Positions 1-8,801 of a stretch of DNA of 43,683 nucleotides are shown here, one piece after another. A program made the position numbers and the translations under genes. Below the pieces are notes generated by a model. That model saw only the letters and a list, made by a program, of their open reading frames with translations. It made no database searches and was not told the DNA's origin. Every line of letters starts with the position of its first letter. The first letter of the stretch is position 1. Source of the stretch: JAZNQN01 sp045590195 (GTDB taxonomy: Bacteria; Bacillota; Clostridia; UMGS1883; UMGS1540); contig JAZNQN010000041.1 of the NCBI GenBank assembly GCA_045590195.1, positions 1-43,683 on the forward strand, given 5' to 3'.

Positions 1-156
1 CTCTTCCTCCTGCTCCCTTATAGCCTCGTATTCTTCCTTTGATATTTTTTTGTAGTCTTCTGCACTTTCGCCCTCGGCGAGATATATTTGTTTCCCATGT
101 ACTTTACCATTTGTTAAATATTTGCCTTCTCCGGCCTTTAAAGGTTCTCTTCTCAT
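1..156 (-). CDS. Small acidic phage protein, partial (3' end outside window)
   Basis: The gene starts with ATG at 156 behind a GGGGGA ribosome site and runs off the left edge after 52 codons, so the C-terminus is not visible. The visible part opens with MRREPLKAGEGKY and becomes rich in Glu and Lys (SKEEYEAIREQEEE). I do not recognise the family. It directly follows the fibre-like gene ending at 167 and shares its strand, so it belongs to the late virion or lysis end of the prophage. Confidence 0.6.
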   Translation of the reverse strand, partial: MRREPLKAGEGKYLTNGKVHGKQIYLAEGESAEDYKKISKEEYEAIREQEEE

Positions 157-166
157 TTTTATCCCC

Positions 167-955
167 CTATACTAAAGAAATTGTACAATTTGGCTTTGTA
201 CCAATTAACGTTGCCCACTCTGCGGAAGCGCTGCCATCATTCGCACCTTCGCTTGTTTCAAATGCTTTGTTAACTGCCTCTTCCGAAAAGGTTAAACTCA
301 CCGTATTTACATTCAACGCACAATTTACAGCACTTTCAATACTTGCTTTATCAAGTTTATTACAATCTCCCATATTAAGCGGATTTCCAATAGTGCCTTC
401 AAATATGATGTGTTCAAGTGCTAAATTGTATCGAAACGTATTTGAAAATGTATGTGTTTTTTTTACTATCAGCTTTTCAACCCATTTTATATGTGAGTCT
501 GATTTTGCACTACAATATAAAATCCTATCAAGATTACTGGCACTAGAGCCGTCAATTACACCCACGCCCGAAAATTCCACATCACGAAAAACATAGTCAA
601 GACTTGTGCTATCCGAAAAATCAAACTTTACGCCACCGTTCTTTTCAATCTCCGCAAGGTCTACCTCGCCATTTGCACCATGAAACATATTTGTTGAGAT
701 TGATGGCTTTATCACAATAGGAAAATTTAATAATTCTTCGGAAAAACGCATATATCTAAAAGCATATCCATATACATTTCTTACACCATTATCAGTAATA
801 GAATTCCAAAACTTTGCAATTCCGCTTTGCTCTCCTGCTTCGTATACCTCGTCAACCTTGCCAGCAAACTCCGAGGGCTTTATAAGCTCCGTGCTGTTTG
901 TCTTTGCTCTTATAGCGTCCGCTATTTCTTTAAACTTTTCCTGCTGAAGGCTCAT
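167..955 (-). CDS. Phage tail protein, probable receptor-binding or fibre-tip protein
   Basis: 262 residues. The first ~45 residues (MSLQQEKFKEIADAIRAKT, then a SEFAGKVDEVYEAGEQSG stretch) match the N-terminal pattern common on tail-associated proteins of Firmicutes phages, where it probably attaches the protein to the tail. The rest has irregular repeats with LRR/BspA-like spacing (VFRDVEFSGVGVIDG, NTFRYNLALEHIIFEGTIG). The ATG overlaps the stop of the upstream fibre gene as ATGA, with GGAGGTGG upstream, so the two are translationally coupled. Receptor binding is inferred from position and composition only. Confidence 0.55.
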   Translation of the reverse strand: MSLQQEKFKEIADAIRAKTNSTELIKPSEFAGKVDEVYEAGEQSGIAKFWNSITDNGVRNVYGYAFRYMRFSEELLNFPIVIKPSISTNMFHGANGEVDLAEIEKNGGVKFDFSDSTSLDYVFRDVEFSGVGVIDGSSASNLDRILYCSAKSDSHIKWVEKLIVKKTHTFSNTFRYNLALEHIIFEGTIGNPLNMGDCNKLDKASIESAVNCALNVNTVSLTFSEEAVNKAFETSEGANDGSASAEWATLIGTKPNCTISLV

Positions 956-2286
956 ATAGCCACCTCCCAGCTGTCAAAAATAGCACTCTGTATTGCGGCT
1001 GTTATATCATCGGTTGTAGCCGCCTTTTTACCATTGATAGTAACCACATCATCAGCAACCAAAGCCAACCTACCTTTATTAGCACCAATAGTATTTGCTT
1101 CTATACTGTCAAAGGTCTTTTTGCCTGTTATTGTTTCGGCTTTGTCTTTGTGTACAAGGTTGCTTTCGTCAATTTCGGGGATTTCTATGTCACCCATTGC
1201 GGTTGTTATGTCATCTTTTACTGCAACCTCTTTGCCATTAAGCCAAAACCCATGATCAGTATTTACATAAACAGGCGAACTACTTGCAAGCTCAATACCA
1301 TCAGCAGTAATAAAAAGGCGGTCGTCATTTCCTACTATATATGATGTTTTTACGCCGTCACTAAAAGTCTTTATTCCTGCAATTTCTTCGTTACCATCTT
1401 TATGCACAAGATTACTTTCGTCAATTTCGGGGATTTCTATGTCACCCATTGCGGTTTTTATATCATTAATTGTTGCAACGTCTTCACCATTAAAGGTGAG
1501 ATCAGGCCCTTTTATCTCAATACCACTGGAACCTCCAATTATAAATACACCGTCACCACTTAATTGAAGTGCAGATTCTGTTGCAATTATACCAGGCGCT
1601 TGTATTGTTTCAGAGAATTTATTTTCACTTATATCTTTTTTAAGCGCAACAGGTTCTCCATTTACTTTCAAATCTCCTTGAAGTTCAAAATCAGCATCCA
1701 TATATAAAAGTAATGTTGCACCAACGCCTTCTACCTGTATTCCCCTATCTGACCAAATTCTTACACTACCCACAGCTTCAATGTCAAAACGCTCTTCGGT
1801 TGAAATTTTTTTAATATCAACTCTATCGTTAAACTTTTTAACACCGCTTATTTCCTCGTTGGCATTCTTGCTTACAAAGTTTTCCGGATTAATGCTTTCT
1901 GCGGCAGCTTCGGCTCTTTCTGCGGCAGCAGAGGCTATACTCGCCGCTTGATGTGCAGAATCTGCATTAGTGCTTACTGAATGGTACATACTCACGTACT
2001 CGTCAGTAATATCGCCGTCTTTTCCTTTAGGTATTTTGATATTTAAAACGACATCTGTGTCAGTACCGACATTTGTCACGCTTGCGCTCTCGTTACTACC
2101 GACAGTTTCAACGCTCCCTATTGCTACTGTTGCGCCGGGGCCTTTGATGTTGCCGATTTCTATGGTTCTGTTATCGGTAAGGACCATGAATAAACTGTCG
2201 TTTTCGGTGTACCACCTCGCAATACCGACTCCGTCTTTGCCGTTTTCTGCATTTATTGCGAGCTGTTTGGATACATTTCCTGCCAT
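952..2286 (-). CDS. Phage tail fibre protein with internal repeats
   Basis: 444 residues. The N-terminus carries glycine-rich NGKDGVGI and KGPGATV segments like those in trimeric phage fibres, then an alanine-rich stretch near residues 110-130 (AASIASAAAERAEAAAE) probably forming a coiled coil. The C-terminal half repeats a module with MGDIEIPEIDESNLVHKD and an xTF motif; the unit is also visible at DNA level. The start at 2286 has AAGGAG in front. It lies between small virion genes and the putative receptor-binding protein. The repeated beta-rich units and coiled coil are typical of fibres. Confidence 0.6.
   Translation of the reverse strand: MAGNVSKQLAINAENGKDGVGIARWYTENDSLFMVLTDNRTIEIGNIKGPGATVAIGSVETVGSNESASVTNVGTDTDVVLNIKIPKGKDGDITDEYVSMYHSVSTNADSAHQAASIASAAAERAEAAAESINPENFVSKNANEEISGVKKFNDRVDIKKISTEERFDIEAVGSVRIWSDRGIQVEGVGATLLLYMDADFELQGDLKVNGEPVALKKDISENKFSETIQAPGIIATESALQLSGDGVFIIGGSSGIEIKGPDLTFNGEDVATINDIKTAMGDIEIPEIDESNLVHKDGNEEIAGIKTFSDGVKTSYIVGNDDRLFITADGIELASSSPVYVNTDHGFWLNGKEVAVKDDITTAMGDIEIPEIDESNLVHKDKAETITGKKTFDSIEANTIGANKGRLALVADDVVTINGKKAATTDDITAAIQSAIFDSWEVAI
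1163..1204 (-). repeat. Direct repeat copy 1 inside tail fibre gene
   Basis: A 42-bp stretch identical to 1,415-1,456, 252 bp away, within the fibre gene. It encodes the repeated segment containing GDIEIPEIDES. It is in frame with the second copy, so recombination between them would remove exactly 84 codons. Confidence 0.85.
1415..1456 (-). repeat. Direct repeat copy 2 inside tail fibre gene
   Basis: Second copy of the 42-bp repeat at 1,163-1,204. Similarity continues on both sides with a few mismatches, pointing to duplication of a fibre module. Confidence 0.85.
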
Positions 2287-2300
2287 AATCTCAACTCCTT

Positions 2301-2615
2301 TTAATTAAGGATGGCTCTTATGATAATCGTACAAGGCTTTTGTCCGTTTTTTACTTTAAGAGCGTTTACCGTTTTATTTATTTCGTGTCCATCTATAATC
2401 TGTTGCCATAGTTCTGAATCAGGCGACAGTTTATCTGGTCTACTTGATAGTGTTCCACAAAGCGTAACCTCGCCATCACTTTGCCACCCAATATCGTTAA
2501 TACCCCTTTTATTCGCAGAAATTGGCGGCATTTTTACTATAATTGTTTCATAGGGTTTCAATTCTCTTTCAAAAATATAATTAAACCCATTCGTAGTTCT
2601 TCTAAATTCCAACAT
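2301..2615 (-). CDS. Small phage structural-region protein, unknown
   Basis: 104 residues with no family I recognise. It opens MLEFRRTTNGFNYIFERELKPYETIIVKMPP and contains several beta-strand-like stretches; no membrane segment or cysteine motif. The ATG at 2615 has an AAGGGGTG ribosome site. It sits in a closely spaced run of small genes between the tail hub or needle genes and the fibre gene, so a minor virion or tail role is likely by context only. Confidence 0.6.
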   Translation of the reverse strand: MLEFRRTTNGFNYIFERELKPYETIIVKMPPISANKRGINDIGWQSDGEVTLCGTLSSRPDKLSPDSELWQQIIDGHEINKTVNALKVKNGQKPCTIIIRAILN

Positions 2616-2618
2616 TGC

Positions 2619-2942
2619 TTACACCCCTTTTGACATCTGTATTTCTGCGAATGTTGCAGTTGCATCTTCCGAATAACGAATAGTGGAAGCAGAAACTTTT
2701 TCATAATCATTAAGAGTAAACAATGAAATTTCTCCTTCTTCGCCATCTGTTATAAATTCTAATCTTGATATGTTTTCGTCAGTTAATATATCGTCAAGCT
2801 CATCTGAAGTAATTTCCCCTATGAGCCTTAAATTCAGCATCCACCCAACACCTATTGTGTTCCCTTCTGCTGACTTAAACAATTTTTGTTCCATTGGGGC
2901 AGCGCATTTTTTAATTGTTCCATTTACAAACTTAACCTTCAT
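2619..2942 (-). CDS. Small acidic phage protein, unknown
   Basis: 107 residues starting MKVKFVNGTIKKCAAPMEQKLF, with an acidic middle (TSDELDDILTDENISRLEF) and a threonine-rich end. Its ATG overlaps the upstream gene's stop as ATGA, so translation is coupled. The length and the N-terminal substitution-like strand suggest a small tail accessory protein, but I cannot assign a function. Confidence 0.6.
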   Translation of the reverse strand: MKVKFVNGTIKKCAAPMEQKLFKSAEGNTIGVGWMLNLRLIGEITSDELDDILTDENISRLEFITDGEEGEISLFTLNDYEKVSASTIRYSEDATATFAEIQMSKGV

Positions 2943-3217
2943 TCTCGAATATCTCCTTTTTTCAATTTAAGTATTATGTCACAAGTCAAATCTTTGTTAT
3001 ATGTAAACCTTAATCCACCTATCCGTGAATTAAATGTATCTAATAAAATGCCGTCTTCTTCGCTATAGAAATAATATAGGTCATCGTAAAACAAGCACTT
3101 TATTTCTTCGGGAGTAACTCTATCAGTAATTGAAAATATCAATAAATGTATATCTCCGCTGAATCGCGATAACATATTTTCGCACTTATAAGAAACATCT
3201 TTATTACAAATATACAT
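2939..3217 (-). CDS. Small phage protein, unknown
   Basis: 92 residues from the ATG at 3217, chosen over an upstream in-frame ATG because AAGGAG lies 6 bases ahead of it. Cysteines at the start (MYICNKDVSYKCENML) and a central CLFYDDLYYFYSEEDG segment are notable. It overlaps the next gene by 4 bases and starts one base after the upstream gene ends. No family recognised. Confidence 0.55.
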   Translation of the reverse strand: MYICNKDVSYKCENMLSRFSGDIHLLIFSITDRVTPEEIKCLFYDDLYYFYSEEDGILLDTFNSRIGGLRFTYNKDLTCDIILKLKKGDIRE

Positions 3218-3218
3218 T

Positions 3219-3890
3219 TTATACTCCTTGTACTTTGTCAATCCATCCGTTTAAGCTATTTGCAAGTGTTAAAAGGTATTCTGCAAGTACCTCGTTTCCG
3301 GTATATTTATCAGTTATACCTGTAGAATAGTGACTACCTATGTTGAATCTAAGAGAATTAAACTTTGTAGCTGTCAGCTCTTCTCCTTGCGCCAATTTCG
3401 TTTGTTCGTATGTCGCATATGTATTAACCCAATAATCGCCGGTTGCATCAAGTATTGCTTTGGCCTTGTCAACCATATCGTTCCATACCTTATAACTAAA
3501 CATTTGAAGTTTGCTGTTATAATCAAGAGCGTATTTTGCAGAAATGGTTTCTTGTGCCGTTGCACTACCATTTGAGGTCTCCCAACTCCATTTTTGCGTT
3601 GATACTATACCGATACTATTACCGTTGCCTATGGCATATATAATTTTCAAGTTTTCTTCGAGCACGAATATAAACGGGTTTTCAAAGCTTGTATAGTTTG
3701 TTCCGCCATCTGTTGTAAGTTTCCACCTTGCAAAATTAGTTTCAGGCATAGCAGTAAATGAAATACTGCTGTTGTATGTTCCCGATATCGTTTCCCCATA
3801 ATTAACAATAATTTCTGTAGAACTATCAACTACAATTTTTATGTATGCTATAGAGGTATCATTATTTTCGCAGGTATATGAACGCGCCAT
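3219..3890 (-). CDS. Phage virion-associated protein with beta-repeat N-terminus
   Basis: 223 residues. Residues ~15-90 resemble a bacterial-repeat beta fold: VNYGETISGTYNSSISFTAMPE followed by FARWKLTTDGG and a closing strand. The C-terminal half looks helical (KLQMFSYKVWNDMVDKAKAILDATGDYW). This layout is common in small virion proteins that carry a bacterial-repeat-like domain. It lies between the fibre/needle-like gene and small tail genes. The exact role is not known. Confidence 0.55.
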   Translation of the reverse strand: MARSYTCENNDTSIAYIKIVVDSSTEIIVNYGETISGTYNSSISFTAMPETNFARWKLTTDGGTNYTSFENPFIFVLEENLKIIYAIGNGNSIGIVSTQKWSWETSNGSATAQETISAKYALDYNSKLQMFSYKVWNDMVDKAKAILDATGDYWVNTYATYEQTKLAQGEELTATKFNSLRFNIGSHYSTGITDKYTGNEVLAEYLLTLANSLNGWIDKVQGV

Positions 3891-3904
3891 ATAAACACAC
3901 CACC

Positions 3905-4726
3905 TTACCCAAATACAGCAACAACATTTGCGTTGTTTTCAACCCAATCTCTCGTCGCCACTCTACTTCCCGAAGCCGAATTGCCTATAAAAACATTATG
4001 GTCCTTACCTGTTGGAGCATCTCCTAATACAAGTGGTATATCTGCAGCATCACTATCACAACCATGTAAAAACACCTGTGGATAGCCCTGCGATTCATCA
4101 TGAAAAAAAGAAAACTTTTTGTTGTTTTCGCTATCAGTAAGATAAATTACTCCAGTAAAAGTAGTTTGTTCACCATCTATGGTGAATCCATATGGGGTTT
4201 GGGTAAAAACCGAACCAAAATTTGCATTGGGGGTATTTCTCCACATCGAACCATCAAAATACCAATAATAATTGCTGGCTGTTTCGTAATATATTTTGTT
4301 TTTATCCGCAGTAGTTGAATAGAAATATGTCACTTCTTCTGGTTTTGAATAAGTTGCATTTACTACCATTGAAATTGTATCAGCTGTTAAACTGATTTCA
4401 GATTTCAAAGTGGAAACTTCTCCGTCAATGGCATTTACACTTAACTTAATTTCCTTTGCCGTCTGTTCAAAAGTTGAATATTTATTCTCTATTGCGGTAT
4501 TCATATCACTTTCCGATACCTTTGTCTTTATCTCATTGGCATTTACGGTAATTTCAGCTTTCATATTATTTTTTTCTTTAACAATCTTTTGGCTAAAATT
4601 ATCGTCATCCAAATTGTATAATATGTCCTCGTATTTGCGTTTCATTATTGCAATAGTATCTTTAAGTACCTGAACTTCGTTACGCAGCTGTTTAAAATCC
4701 ATTCTGTTTATAGGTGTATCAGACAT
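3905..4726 (-). CDS. Coiled-coil tail needle/fibre-like protein
   Basis: 273 residues from the ATG at 4726, which has AGGTGGTGA upstream; an upstream in-frame start is rejected because it lacks a site. Residues ~10-60 form a long helix (QLRNEVQVLKDTIAIMKRKYEDIL). Next come heptad-like segments typical of phage tail endopeptidase or fibre stalks (EITVNANEIKTKVSES, KEIKLSVNAIDGEVSTLKSEI), and a beta-rich tip ending VATRDWVENNA. It overlaps the stop of the gp10-like gene by 8 bases. Best read as a trimeric needle or short fibre. Confidence 0.55.
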   Translation of the reverse strand: MSDTPINRMDFKQLRNEVQVLKDTIAIMKRKYEDILYNLDDDNFSQKIVKEKNNMKAEITVNANEIKTKVSESDMNTAIENKYSTFEQTAKEIKLSVNAIDGEVSTLKSEISLTADTISMVVNATYSKPEEVTYFYSTTADKNKIYYETASNYYWYFDGSMWRNTPNANFGSVFTQTPYGFTIDGEQTTFTGVIYLTDSENNKKFSFFHDESQGYPQVFLHGCDSDAADIPLVLGDAPTGKDHNVFIGNSASGSRVATRDWVENNANVVAVFG

Positions 4727-6515
4727 ACAAATCACCACCTGATTCAATGAGCAATTCCATTTCATACAGCCTTACATAACCGCTACCTTCTATGTGCACC
4801 TTAATGCCGTAATTTACTGTCTGTCGTGGTTTTACTCTTATTGCCTGTTGGCCGTATCGGTCACTTGAATAAACAAGATGTGATGTGTTTTTATCGAATA
4901 TTTCATCATCGTATAAAAAATAAATCTTTATATTCGCATTATTGCCATTAACATCGGCATTCGGACCATCGTTTACCTCTTCGGGAATATCTGCGAACAT
5001 CTGCATTTTTTTAATATGTTTGATGTCAATTGTTTGATTTGTGAAAAGGTCCGTTTCAAAACTCCAAGTATGCTTATAGTCCTGAGTATTCATTTTGTAT
5101 ATAAAGCCATCATTGCATAGCATAAACATACCTTGTTTGTTATGTGCAAAACTCAACACTCTGTCGCCATATATATTTTGCTCAGACCACTGTTCTACAA
5201 TAGTGTCATATACGAAAAGTCGGTTATCTCCTTCAGCATCTTCACAATAAAGATAGTAATTTCTTCCGTCTGTGCCGCTTACAGCATATACATACTGCTT
5301 CATATTGAGGTAATACCCTATAATTCGCGGATTGGAGCCTGTATATATCTTTACATCATCATCAGATACAAATATAAGTTTGCCATCAACATCTTGTATC
5401 GTTCTGTGGTCAATTGCACCTTCTGCATATATATCCTGAATACGGAAAGGATTCTTTGTGTTGTAGATTTCGTGCATATAATCTCGCTTAAAACACACAA
5501 TATGACCTTGAAAATTGATAATTCCTGTAAAATTACCGTCTGCTTTAGTGTTCGACTGCGCTTTTGAACACCAGGCATTACTCTCGTTGTACTCATCTAT
5601 TGAATCTAAATTCCAATTTGCGTAATCATTAAAGCCACTCGCATACACGCTGTCATCACTAACGCCAAAAAGTCTTGATAAATGTACTGCCGCAAATTTG
5701 ATACTAGGGAAAGTGGGCGGCATACTAATTTTCCATCCGTATTCCGTACCACCGTCTTTATTGCCTTCTTTGTCTTCTGTTTCGTATTGACAGTATTTAT
5801 AAATTGCTGTTCCGTCAAGGGTTTCTTTGCATTTATATGTATTTTGGTAATAATAATTATGGTTTGCTGTATCTGGCGGCGGATATTCTTTTGGTTCTAT
5901 TACATTACCGTCTTTATCCTTTTTCGGCACATCGTTGTAATATTTCTTGATTACAACATCCATTTCATACAGCGCAAAGTCATCGTTCGTCTTATTTTCC
6001 TTGTCATTTAAAAGGTCATCTTCATAAAAATACATCGACTTTTTATCAGGAAATATAAGCAACCTTTTTGTATATTCGCCGTTAACAATGTCGTCTGACT
6101 CAACATACTTGTTAAACTGTACCACGCAACGAGGATATTCGTCATCGTCTGTTGCATCTTTTTCTTTTAATGTTCCTGTATAGGTGTTTTTTATATCTCC
6201 GTCATCGTCAAAGGTAATGTAATCAACCTTTATGGCGGTATCATTACGATATATAACAAGCAAAAATTCATCAAAAGCAAACATACTTATTGGATTAGGA
6301 TATTGCCCCTCGGTAATTTGTATATGCCTTTCAGAAGGCACTAAATAAGGAGCCTCGGAAGTAGATATATTCTTTTCCATAGACAAGGCCCCTGTATCAA
6401 TAGTTTGCCTATAATTAAGTCCACTCCACGACCGTTTTGTCATTTTGTACGACTTTCTCCCTGAAGGAAGCGGCATTTGCAAATAAGAGAGCTGTTCCTC
6501 TTTCTTTTTTGCCAT
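4719..6515 (-). CDS. P22 gp10-like tail hub / DNA stabilisation protein (putative)
   Basis: 598 residues with repeated beta-rich segments (SMFAFDEFLLVIYRNDTA, VVQFNKYVES, RLFVYDTIVEQWSEQNIYGDRVLSF) that suggest a beta-propeller-like fold. In P22-like phages the order portal, scaffold, coat, gp4, gp10 is conserved, and the same order fits here, so I infer a tail-hub or packaged-DNA stabilisation role. The start MAKKKEEQ at 6515 has GAGGTGG upstream. A generic tail protein is the alternative. Confidence 0.5.
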   Translation of the reverse strand: MAKKKEEQLSYLQMPLPSGRKSYKMTKRSWSGLNYRQTIDTGALSMEKNISTSEAPYLVPSERHIQITEGQYPNPISMFAFDEFLLVIYRNDTAIKVDYITFDDDGDIKNTYTGTLKEKDATDDDEYPRCVVQFNKYVESDDIVNGEYTKRLLIFPDKKSMYFYEDDLLNDKENKTNDDFALYEMDVVIKKYYNDVPKKDKDGNVIEPKEYPPPDTANHNYYYQNTYKCKETLDGTAIYKYCQYETEDKEGNKDGGTEYGWKISMPPTFPSIKFAAVHLSRLFGVSDDSVYASGFNDYANWNLDSIDEYNESNAWCSKAQSNTKADGNFTGIINFQGHIVCFKRDYMHEIYNTKNPFRIQDIYAEGAIDHRTIQDVDGKLIFVSDDDVKIYTGSNPRIIGYYLNMKQYVYAVSGTDGRNYYLYCEDAEGDNRLFVYDTIVEQWSEQNIYGDRVLSFAHNKQGMFMLCNDGFIYKMNTQDYKHTWSFETDLFTNQTIDIKHIKKMQMFADIPEEVNDGPNADVNGNNANIKIYFLYDDEIFDKNTSHLVYSSDRYGQQAIRVKPRQTVNYGIKVHIEGSGYVRLYEMELLIESGGDLYV

Positions 6516-6524
6516 ATAACCACC

Positions 6525-7157
6525 TCACATTCCAAATTTAGATTGCTTTTCTGCAACCCACGATTTAAATGTTTCAAGCAAAATATTATAGTCATTAAGC
6601 CACTTTGCGGCGAGCGCATCTTCGTTTGCAAGTTTATACGCTTCTCCTCTTAGCTTCGCTTTGGCAAGGTCTATAAATTCTATTGGCAGCATTACCTTAG
6701 TCGTACCTATATTTTCGACTGTTTTAAGTTTTGGTTTAACAAAATAAATAATACGAATCATTCGGCCTTCATTATCGTAATTTAACCAAATATAGTTATT
6801 TTTTTTATAATATGTGTTTGGAAAAATTGTGCCACTTGTTGCTGTGGTTTTGTGAAGCTGTGTTGTATCAACGAATACTGCATAAATATCTTCAAATCTT
6901 AGCAAATTCTCATCACCTGGAATTCTTAAATTGACTAAATTAAGGCAAGCTACATTCCATGGATATGGATACCCTTCAATGGTATAAAACTCACATTCTT
7001 CTATTTCTCCTTGTTCTTTGATAATTTCCGTGTAAAGTAACTGTTCCAAAGCATTTAACCACTGTATGTAGTTTTCGTCAGGAATGTCCGGAGCAATATC
7101 AGATTCTCCCTTTATCTGTGCAATTAAATCAGATGCTAAAATCCCACTGTCGAACAT
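6525..7157 (-). CDS. Head-to-tail connector protein (P22 gp4-like position)
   Basis: 210 residues, largely helical, with MFDSGILASDLIAQIKGESDIAPDIPDENYIQWLNALEQLLY at the start, a pattern I associate with head-tail connector proteins of short-tailed phages. It lies one base after the previous gene and immediately before the gp10-like gene. It would bind the portal ring after DNA packaging. The assignment rests on position and helical character; sequence identity to a named family was not checked. Confidence 0.5.
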   Translation of the reverse strand: MFDSGILASDLIAQIKGESDIAPDIPDENYIQWLNALEQLLYTEIIKEQGEIEECEFYTIEGYPYPWNVACLNLVNLRIPGDENLLRFEDIYAVFVDTTQLHKTTATSGTIFPNTYYKKNNYIWLNYDNEGRMIRIIYFVKPKLKTVENIGTTKVMLPIEFIDLAKAKLRGEAYKLANEDALAAKWLNDYNILLETFKSWVAEKQSKFGM

Positions 7158-7158
7158 A

Positions 7159-7494
7159 CTACCACCTCGCTCTTTTCATTTTTCTGCCTTTTGCGTTATC
7201 ATTCCAATATTTTAAAAAAGCGAGCCTCGATTTCCTTAAAAATTCGCTTTTATAGACTTCGCTTTGGCTCACCATAAATAAAATATTATCAACGATAGAG
7301 TTGTGATATAGCGGCAACACAATATTCGCATCAGACAAATCCTTCGGCGATGTATATTCTTCCCCCGGAGCAATCACAAAACCATCATATAAAGTATTAA
7401 GTTCGTTTACTGTATCCTCGAAATAATTAAAGAATTTCCTTTGCTCAAGAGGAAAAACCAAATTCACTTTTTCGAATATTTCTGTTAAGGTCAT
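7159..7494 (-). CDS. Putative head-tail adaptor protein
   Basis: 111 residues, helical, starting MTLTEIFEKVNLVFPLEQRKFF and ending with a basic tail (NDNAKGRKMKRARW). It is the first gene after the major capsid gene and is spaced one base from the connector gene, the usual place for a small adaptor that joins the portal. The basic C-terminus may contact DNA or the portal. No catalytic motif seen. Confidence 0.45.
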   Translation of the reverse strand: MTLTEIFEKVNLVFPLEQRKFFNYFEDTVNELNTLYDGFVIAPGEEYTSPKDLSDANIVLPLYHNSIVDNILFMVSQSEVYKSEFLRKSRLAFLKYWNDNAKGRKMKRARW

Positions 7495-7534
7495 TTTTTC
7501 ACCACCGTTTTTATTGGTTCAGCAAGTGCCAATG

Positions 7535-7570
7535 TTCCGCCTATAGATTATCTGCTACCCATAGGCGGAA
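7535..7570. promoter_or_regulatory. Perfect 10-bp hairpin between capsid and adaptor genes
   Basis: TTCCGCCTAT at 7,535-7,544 pairs exactly with ATAGGCGGAA at 7,561-7,570 around a 16-nt loop. It lies 3' of the major capsid gene, with no T-run on the minus strand directly after it, so a simple intrinsic terminator is unlikely. A processing, stability or partial-attenuation element that lets capsid mRNA outlast downstream mRNA is a reasonable guess. Confidence 0.6.
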
Positions 7571-7602
7571 AACCGACATTCATCTTGTTTTTTGTATTTT
7601 AA

Positions 7603-8775
7603 TTACGCGCAACCGTAAATACGAACGCAACCACCCGGATTTGTGCAAATCAAATCGCCGTAGTTCGCAAGAAGTGCTCTGTAAATGCTCTGTCCTTCCA
7701 TAAGATTGAAGATACCGCCACCCTGAAGGTCAGCAAAATTCCATTCCTGGGTGTGAAGTTCAAGACAACCTGTATCTACGCCCCACATTTCAGCTGCAGG
7801 AACAAAGCTTTCATTTACGATATCAACTTCTTTATTACCGAAAATGAATTTAATCGCTTTAAATCCGCCCTGAATTGTATGTGACAAATCTTCAACTCTG
7901 ATGTTGTTTTCGCGCAGATATGTAACATAGTGGTCGTAAGCATCGTCGCCGCAAAGAATCATATCAACATTACTGTTTTTCTCGTTTTTAGCTGTTCTCA
8001 ACGCTTTTGTAATAAGGCTATCGTCAACATCGTTACCACCGTCAATTGCAACCGGTTTAATAAATGGATTGCTTGCCTTATTTACTCCATAGAGAGTTTC
8101 AACTTTATCGTCAAAAATAGTGCCAAGACCTGTAATTTCTCTTTTGTAAGAATTCTGTACAGTTACAAAACCTTTTTCAAAAGTTGCTTTGTCACCTGAA
8201 ACAGTAATGGTCTTACCAGCTCTGTCAATGCTTTTAATGCGTCTGCCTGCACCATTAGCCTGAACTTCGCCGTCTTCTGTATAAATATCGATGATAAGAC
8301 CTTCTTTAAGGTATTTGGTATCAGTTACAGTAATTGTGTTGCCTGCCTCTGCAAGCGCCTCAATTGTTGTAAGAACGCCTGTACCATTACCAAAGAGAGA
8401 ACGACCAACATTCCATTTAGCTGTTTCATATGCCGCTTTAACTTCGGTATCAAGTGCATTTGCCATAGCGCCACCACTGCCTGTAAGTCTTACCGCCTTT
8501 GCAGATACGCAGATATTTACATACATATCTTTAGCGTTTGTCTCAAATCTTTCGAAAGGTACATTACCTGCAGCAGGTGTAGCTGTACCTTCTGCGCCGA
8601 AACCAAAACCGCCACTAAGGCCTACTGGAGCAGTAGCAACAATTTTGTTAGATTTAAGTGGTACTGTTTTAATTTTTGAAAGAAGTGCCGAAGGTTCAAC
8701 GCCAAGCTGATTTCTCCATACCGGCAAATAATTTTCTTTCAATGCTTTTTCAAAAGTTAAAAGTGTCTGTGCCAT
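7603..8775 (-). CDS. Major capsid protein
   Basis: 390 residues, HK97-fold-like in length and pattern. The N-terminus is helical (LLTFEKALKENYLPVWRNQLG), then a glycine-rich loop (GFGFGAEGTATPAAG), and later a long internal helix (DDSLITKALRTAKNEKNS) followed by the P-domain-like strand with VDMILCGDDAYDHYV. It lies directly downstream of the scaffold gene and upstream of the connectors, the expected position. The start MAQTLLTF at 8775 has AGGAGATGA upstream. Confidence 0.8.
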   Translation of the reverse strand: MAQTLLTFEKALKENYLPVWRNQLGVEPSALLSKIKTVPLKSNKIVATAPVGLSGGFGFGAEGTATPAAGNVPFERFETNAKDMYVNICVSAKAVRLTGSGGAMANALDTEVKAAYETAKWNVGRSLFGNGTGVLTTIEALAEAGNTITVTDTKYLKEGLIIDIYTEDGEVQANGAGRRIKSIDRAGKTITVSGDKATFEKGFVTVQNSYKREITGLGTIFDDKVETLYGVNKASNPFIKPVAIDGGNDVDDSLITKALRTAKNEKNSNVDMILCGDDAYDHYVTYLRENNIRVEDLSHTIQGGFKAIKFIFGNKEVDIVNESFVPAAEMWGVDTGCLELHTQEWNFADLQGGGIFNLMEGQSIYRALLANYGDLICTNPGGCVRIYGCA

Positions 8776-8801
8776 AAATAATCATCTCCTAATTTTTCTT
8801 G

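Noticed and set aside
39..596. Plus-strand open frames opposite the fibre and other virion genes (here and at many places)
   Set aside because: They are antisense to well-supported genes, have no ribosome sites and have atypical, Phe/Ser/Cys-rich translations.
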